A DNA stretch of 9,304 nt from an uncultured Clostridia bacterium. Lineage in GTDB: Bacteria > Bacillota > Clostridia > Oscillospirales > Ruminococcaceae. Below are positions 6,766-9,304 of the stretch, one piece after another. Under the pieces are notes generated by a model. It worked only from the letters and a program-made list of their open reading frames with translations. It searched no databases and had not been told where the DNA came from. The stretch is from the NCBI GenBank assembly GCA_947302065.1, contig CAMYUO010000041.1, forward strand, positions 1 through 9,304, written 5' to 3'. The translations under genes were made by a program, and so were the position numbers. Each line of letters opens with the position of its first letter. The first letter of the stretch is position 1.

Positions 6766-9201
6766 TCATTTCTTAAAGCTGAAAAATGCCTTTATCCTTG
6801 CCCACAGACCTTTCTTTTCGGGCTGTGGCTGCGGTATCGGCAATGGGTCGATAGGCGGTGCATACTGCACGGGTGCAGTCGGCTGCGGCGGCTGAACAGC
6901 CTGTTCAACGGGCGGTTCGGCGGCTTTCTGCGGCGCAGGCGGTGTCTGAACGACAGGCTCTGCGGCAGGCGCTTGCTGCGGTTCGGGAGCTTGCACAGGC
7001 TCAGCAGTCTGAACAGGCTGAGGTTCCGGCTCGGTGGCAGGCTTTGGTTCTTCCTGCGGCTCGGGCTGTTTTACCTCGGCGGCTGGCTCAGGTGTCTGCA
7101 CAGGCTGTGGCTCGGGAACTTGCACTGTCTGCACAGGCTGTGCTGTGACTGCCTGCGGTGCTGCCTCGTATGCCATTGCGATGAACTTTTCCTGCGAGCA
7201 GCATTTTGCACTGCTGTCAACGGCTCTTTCATAGATGCCGTCGGAGTTCATGACTCTTGCCTTGACGTTATCGTGAAGCTGGATATCAAAGTATTCGAGA
7301 ACACGCTGTTTTATCTGTGAATCGAGGATAGGCACGCCGACCTCGACACGCCTTGTGGTGTTTCGGGTCATATAGTCCGCACTGGAGATATAGACCTGCT
7401 TTCTCACGCCTGCGCCGAATATGTAGATTCTCGAATGTTCAAGGAATCTGCCGACGATGGAACGGATATGGATATTGTCGGTAACGTCCTTTACGCCTGC
7501 GATAAGGCAGGAGATGCCTCTGATGACAAGCTCAACTTTTACGCCCGCCTGCGAGCACTCGATGAGCTTGTCGATGATGACTTTATCGGTCAGCGAGTTG
7601 AGCTTTGCGCCGACATAGCCGTCACCGCCAGCTTTTGCAAGGGCTATCTCGTTATCCATAAATTCAAGAACTTTGTTCTGCAGGCACTTCGGTGCAACGA
7701 GCAGGGTCTTTGCGTCCTCGACAAGACTGCCCATGCTCAGCGCTCTGAACACCTCTGCGGCATCTTTTGCGATGTCACTGTTTGAGGTCATAAGGCAGAA
7801 ATCGGTATAGAGCTTTGCGGTCTTTTCGTTATAGTTGCCTGTGCCGACCTGAACGGTATATTTAGCTTCGCCGTCCACGTTTCTTGTGATAAGGCAAAGC
7901 TTTGAATGCACTTTCATTTTCGGCGGTCCGTAGATAACGTGGCAGCCAGATTCTTCGAGCGCCTTTGACCAGCCGATGTTGTTTTCCTCGTCAAATCGTG
8001 CTCTCAGCTCGACGAGAACAACGACTTCCTTGCCGTTCTCGCTGGCTTTGCACAGCGCACGGATGACCTTGGAGTTCTTTGCGACACGGTAAAGTGTCAT
8101 CTTTATCGAAACGACCTGCTTATCCTCGGCAGCTTCGCCGAGCAGTCTGATGAACGGGTCGATGGATTCATACGGATATGACAGGAACAGATCGTGCTCG
8201 TCTATCTGCTCGATCATCGGTCTGTCCGCATCGACGAACGGCGAACGCTGAGGCTCGAATTTCTCAAAGAACATTTTCTTTTTGTCCGATGCTTTGTCGA
8301 AAATATCGCCGACATATGAAAGGTCAAGCGGTGCTTTTTCAACGAACACCTGCTTTTTCGCAAGGTCGAGCCTTTCGCAGAGGATATCCTTTATCTCCTC
8401 GGAAAGCTGCTTTGACAGCTGCATACGAACAGGGCAGAGCCTTTTGCGCTTGCTTATCGCAACGGACACGTTCTGTCTGAAATCAAGCTCGGAGTCGTAG
8501 CTTTCGTCAACGTCTATATCTGCGTTTCGGGTGATGCGCATAAGCGCTTTTTCTTCTATCTTGTAGTTTTCAAATATCTCCTGTGCAAAGTGCGAGATTA
8601 TGTCCTCGACCAGCACATAGCTGATTTCGCTGCCCTCGTCGTTCGGCAGAAAGACCACTCTTTTGAATTTATCGGTGCAGGATATGATGCCGAGCGACTT
8701 GCTGCCCTTTGCAGACAGCTTTGTGATGACATATATGGATTTATTCACAAGGAACGGGAACGGGTGGCGCTTATCAATGATGTTTGCATTGATGAACGGC
8801 TTTATCTCATAGGCATAGTAGCCCTCGATGAACTCCGCCTCGGCAGCATTGAGGCTTTTGACAGACTTGTGGTGTATGCCCTTTTGTTTCAGCTCTTTGG
8901 TGAGCGTTTCAAACGACTCGTCACGCACAGCGCCGAGCTCACGCACACGGCTGAATATCGCACTGAGCTGTTCTGACGGGCGCAGCTTTGTCTTGTTGTC
9001 TTTCTGGTCGTCATCGTCAAGCGATGCGTCATAGAGCGAGCCGACACGCACCATGAAAAATTCATCGAGATTGCTTGCATATATCGACTCGAACATCAGT
9101 CTTTCAAGCAGTGGGACTTTCTCGTCCTGTGCTTCTTCAAGCACACGCTCGTTGAATTTAAGCCACGAAAGCTCACGGTTGTCATATACCTTTTTGCCCA
9201 T
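6766..9201 (-). CDS. ppk: Polyphosphate kinase 1 with long disordered C-terminal tail
   Basis: The product is 811 residues. PPK1 reversibly transfers the gamma-phosphate of ATP to a growing polyphosphate chain through a phosphohistidine. The first 680 residues follow the family: an N-terminal domain with NRELSWLKFN (8-17) and Asn44 in ASNLDEFF, then two phospholipase-D-like catalytic domains. His432 in KVHSK matches the autophosphorylated His (E. coli His435), and His589 in LEHSR matches the second essential His (E. coli His592). Arg372 and Arg402, which match E. coli Arg375 and Arg405, are also present. The ATG at 9201 has GGAGG seven bases upstream. PPK1 is usually about 690-720 residues. 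Here residues 681-795 form a Pro/Gln/Glu/Ala/Val-rich tail with repeated VQTPEP-like words, ending in a basic, aromatic segment (796-811). The reading frame is continuous, so this looks genuine rather than a frameshift. The core assignment is firm; the tail function is unknown. Confidence 0.97.
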   Translation of the reverse strand: MGKKVYDNRELSWLKFNERVLEEAQDEKVPLLERLMFESIYASNLDEFFMVRVGSLYDASLDDDDQKDNKTKLRPSEQLSAIFSRVRELGAVRDESFETLTKELKQKGIHHKSVKSLNAAEAEFIEGYYAYEIKPFINANIIDKRHPFPFLVNKSIYVITKLSAKGSKSLGIISCTDKFKRVVFLPNDEGSEISYVLVEDIISHFAQEIFENYKIEEKALMRITRNADIDVDESYDSELDFRQNVSVAISKRKRLCPVRMQLSKQLSEEIKDILCERLDLAKKQVFVEKAPLDLSYVGDIFDKASDKKKMFFEKFEPQRSPFVDADRPMIEQIDEHDLFLSYPYESIDPFIRLLGEAAEDKQVVSIKMTLYRVAKNSKVIRALCKASENGKEVVVLVELRARFDEENNIGWSKALEESGCHVIYGPPKMKVHSKLCLITRNVDGEAKYTVQVGTGNYNEKTAKLYTDFCLMTSNSDIAKDAAEVFRALSMGSLVEDAKTLLVAPKCLQNKVLEFMDNEIALAKAGGDGYVGAKLNSLTDKVIIDKLIECSQAGVKVELVIRGISCLIAGVKDVTDNIHIRSIVGRFLEHSRIYIFGAGVRKQVYISSADYMTRNTTRRVEVGVPILDSQIKQRVLEYFDIQLHDNVKARVMNSDGIYERAVDSSAKCCSQEKFIAMAYEAAPQAVTAQPVQTVQVPEPQPVQTPEPAAEVKQPEPQEEPKPATEPEPQPVQTAEPVQAPEPQQAPAAEPVVQTPPAPQKAAEPPVEQAVQPPQPTAPVQYAPPIDPLPIPQPQPEKKGLWARIKAFFSFKK
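6769..7161 (-). other. PPK1 C-terminal extension: low-complexity tail plus amphipathic end
   Basis: This segment encodes residues 681-811. It is dominated by Pro, Gln, Glu, Ala and Val, with no predicted fold. Near-identical words recur, such as PEPQPVQTPEPA (696-707) and PEPQPVQTAEPV (725-736). The last 16 residues, with KKGLWARIK and FFSFKK, place Trp, Ile and three Phe among six Lys/Arg, which suits a membrane- or polyanion-binding helix. That binding role is inference. Confidence 0.75.
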
Positions 9202-9304
9202 ATCGTTCCCTCCTTTCCGAGCATTGTTGTATAGCTGGGGGAAACCCTTTTGAATGAAGGTCGAGAACGGCTTTGCCGTTCTCTTGGGAGTAACCGTGGT
9301 AACG
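9202..9304. promoter_or_regulatory. Upstream region of ppk with a perfect 9-bp hairpin
   Basis: GAGAACGGC at 9263-9271 and GCCGTTCTC at 9275-9283 form a perfect hairpin with a three-base loop. Neither strand shows a T-run after it, so it is not a clear terminator. A possible -10 (TATACA, 9233-9228, minus strand) has no good -35, and the real promoter may lie beyond the window. The ppk ribosome binding site is at 9214-9209. Confidence 0.35.

Noticed and set aside
6858..7320. Plus-strand frames opposite the PPK1 tail
   Set aside because: Low-complexity Pro/Gln/Glu codons leave the reverse frames open, giving Ala/Gln- or Leu-rich translations with no family signal.

Overview
The window looks like a chromosomal segment of a gut Clostridia bacterium, probably Oscillospiraceae and close to Ruminococcus. 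That placement is inference. It rests on mid-range GC content, strong GGAGG ribosome binding sites, a secreted CAP-domain protein ending in CxxC repeats, and a heterodimeric ABC exporter. No rRNA, tRNA, CRISPR array, insertion sequence or phage gene is visible. All four genes are on the minus strand, so the window reads from right to left.

Layout in transcription order. Positions 9304-9202 are an upstream region with one small perfect hairpin. Positions 9201-6766 encode polyphosphate kinase 1, with an intact catalytic core plus a Pro/Gln/Glu-rich C-terminal tail of about 130 residues ending in a basic amphipathic segment. Positions 6765-6543 are a structured intergenic stretch with a perfect 15-bp hairpin just after the ppk stop and a second long inverted repeat. 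Positions 6542-4803 and 4810-3044 are two overlapping half-transporter genes that together form a heterodimeric type IV ABC exporter. One subunit carries the degenerate ATP site and the other the catalytic one. A clear intrinsic terminator follows at 3032-2998. Positions 3043-2685 are a regulatory region with two good sigma-A-type promoters and an extra hairpin. Positions 2684-1 encode a large secreted protein that leaves the window before its stop codon. It has a signal peptide, a CAP/SCP-like domain, a middle region I do not recognise, and at least nine 39-residue Cys/His repeats.

The two ABC genes are translationally coupled and must work as a unit. Whether ppk is co-transcribed with them is unclear because of the hairpins between. 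The CAP-repeat gene is a separate transcription unit with its own promoter. The most unusual items are the PPK1 tail, the very regular 39/78-residue repeat array, and a near-consensus promoter that runs straight into a terminator-like hairpin.
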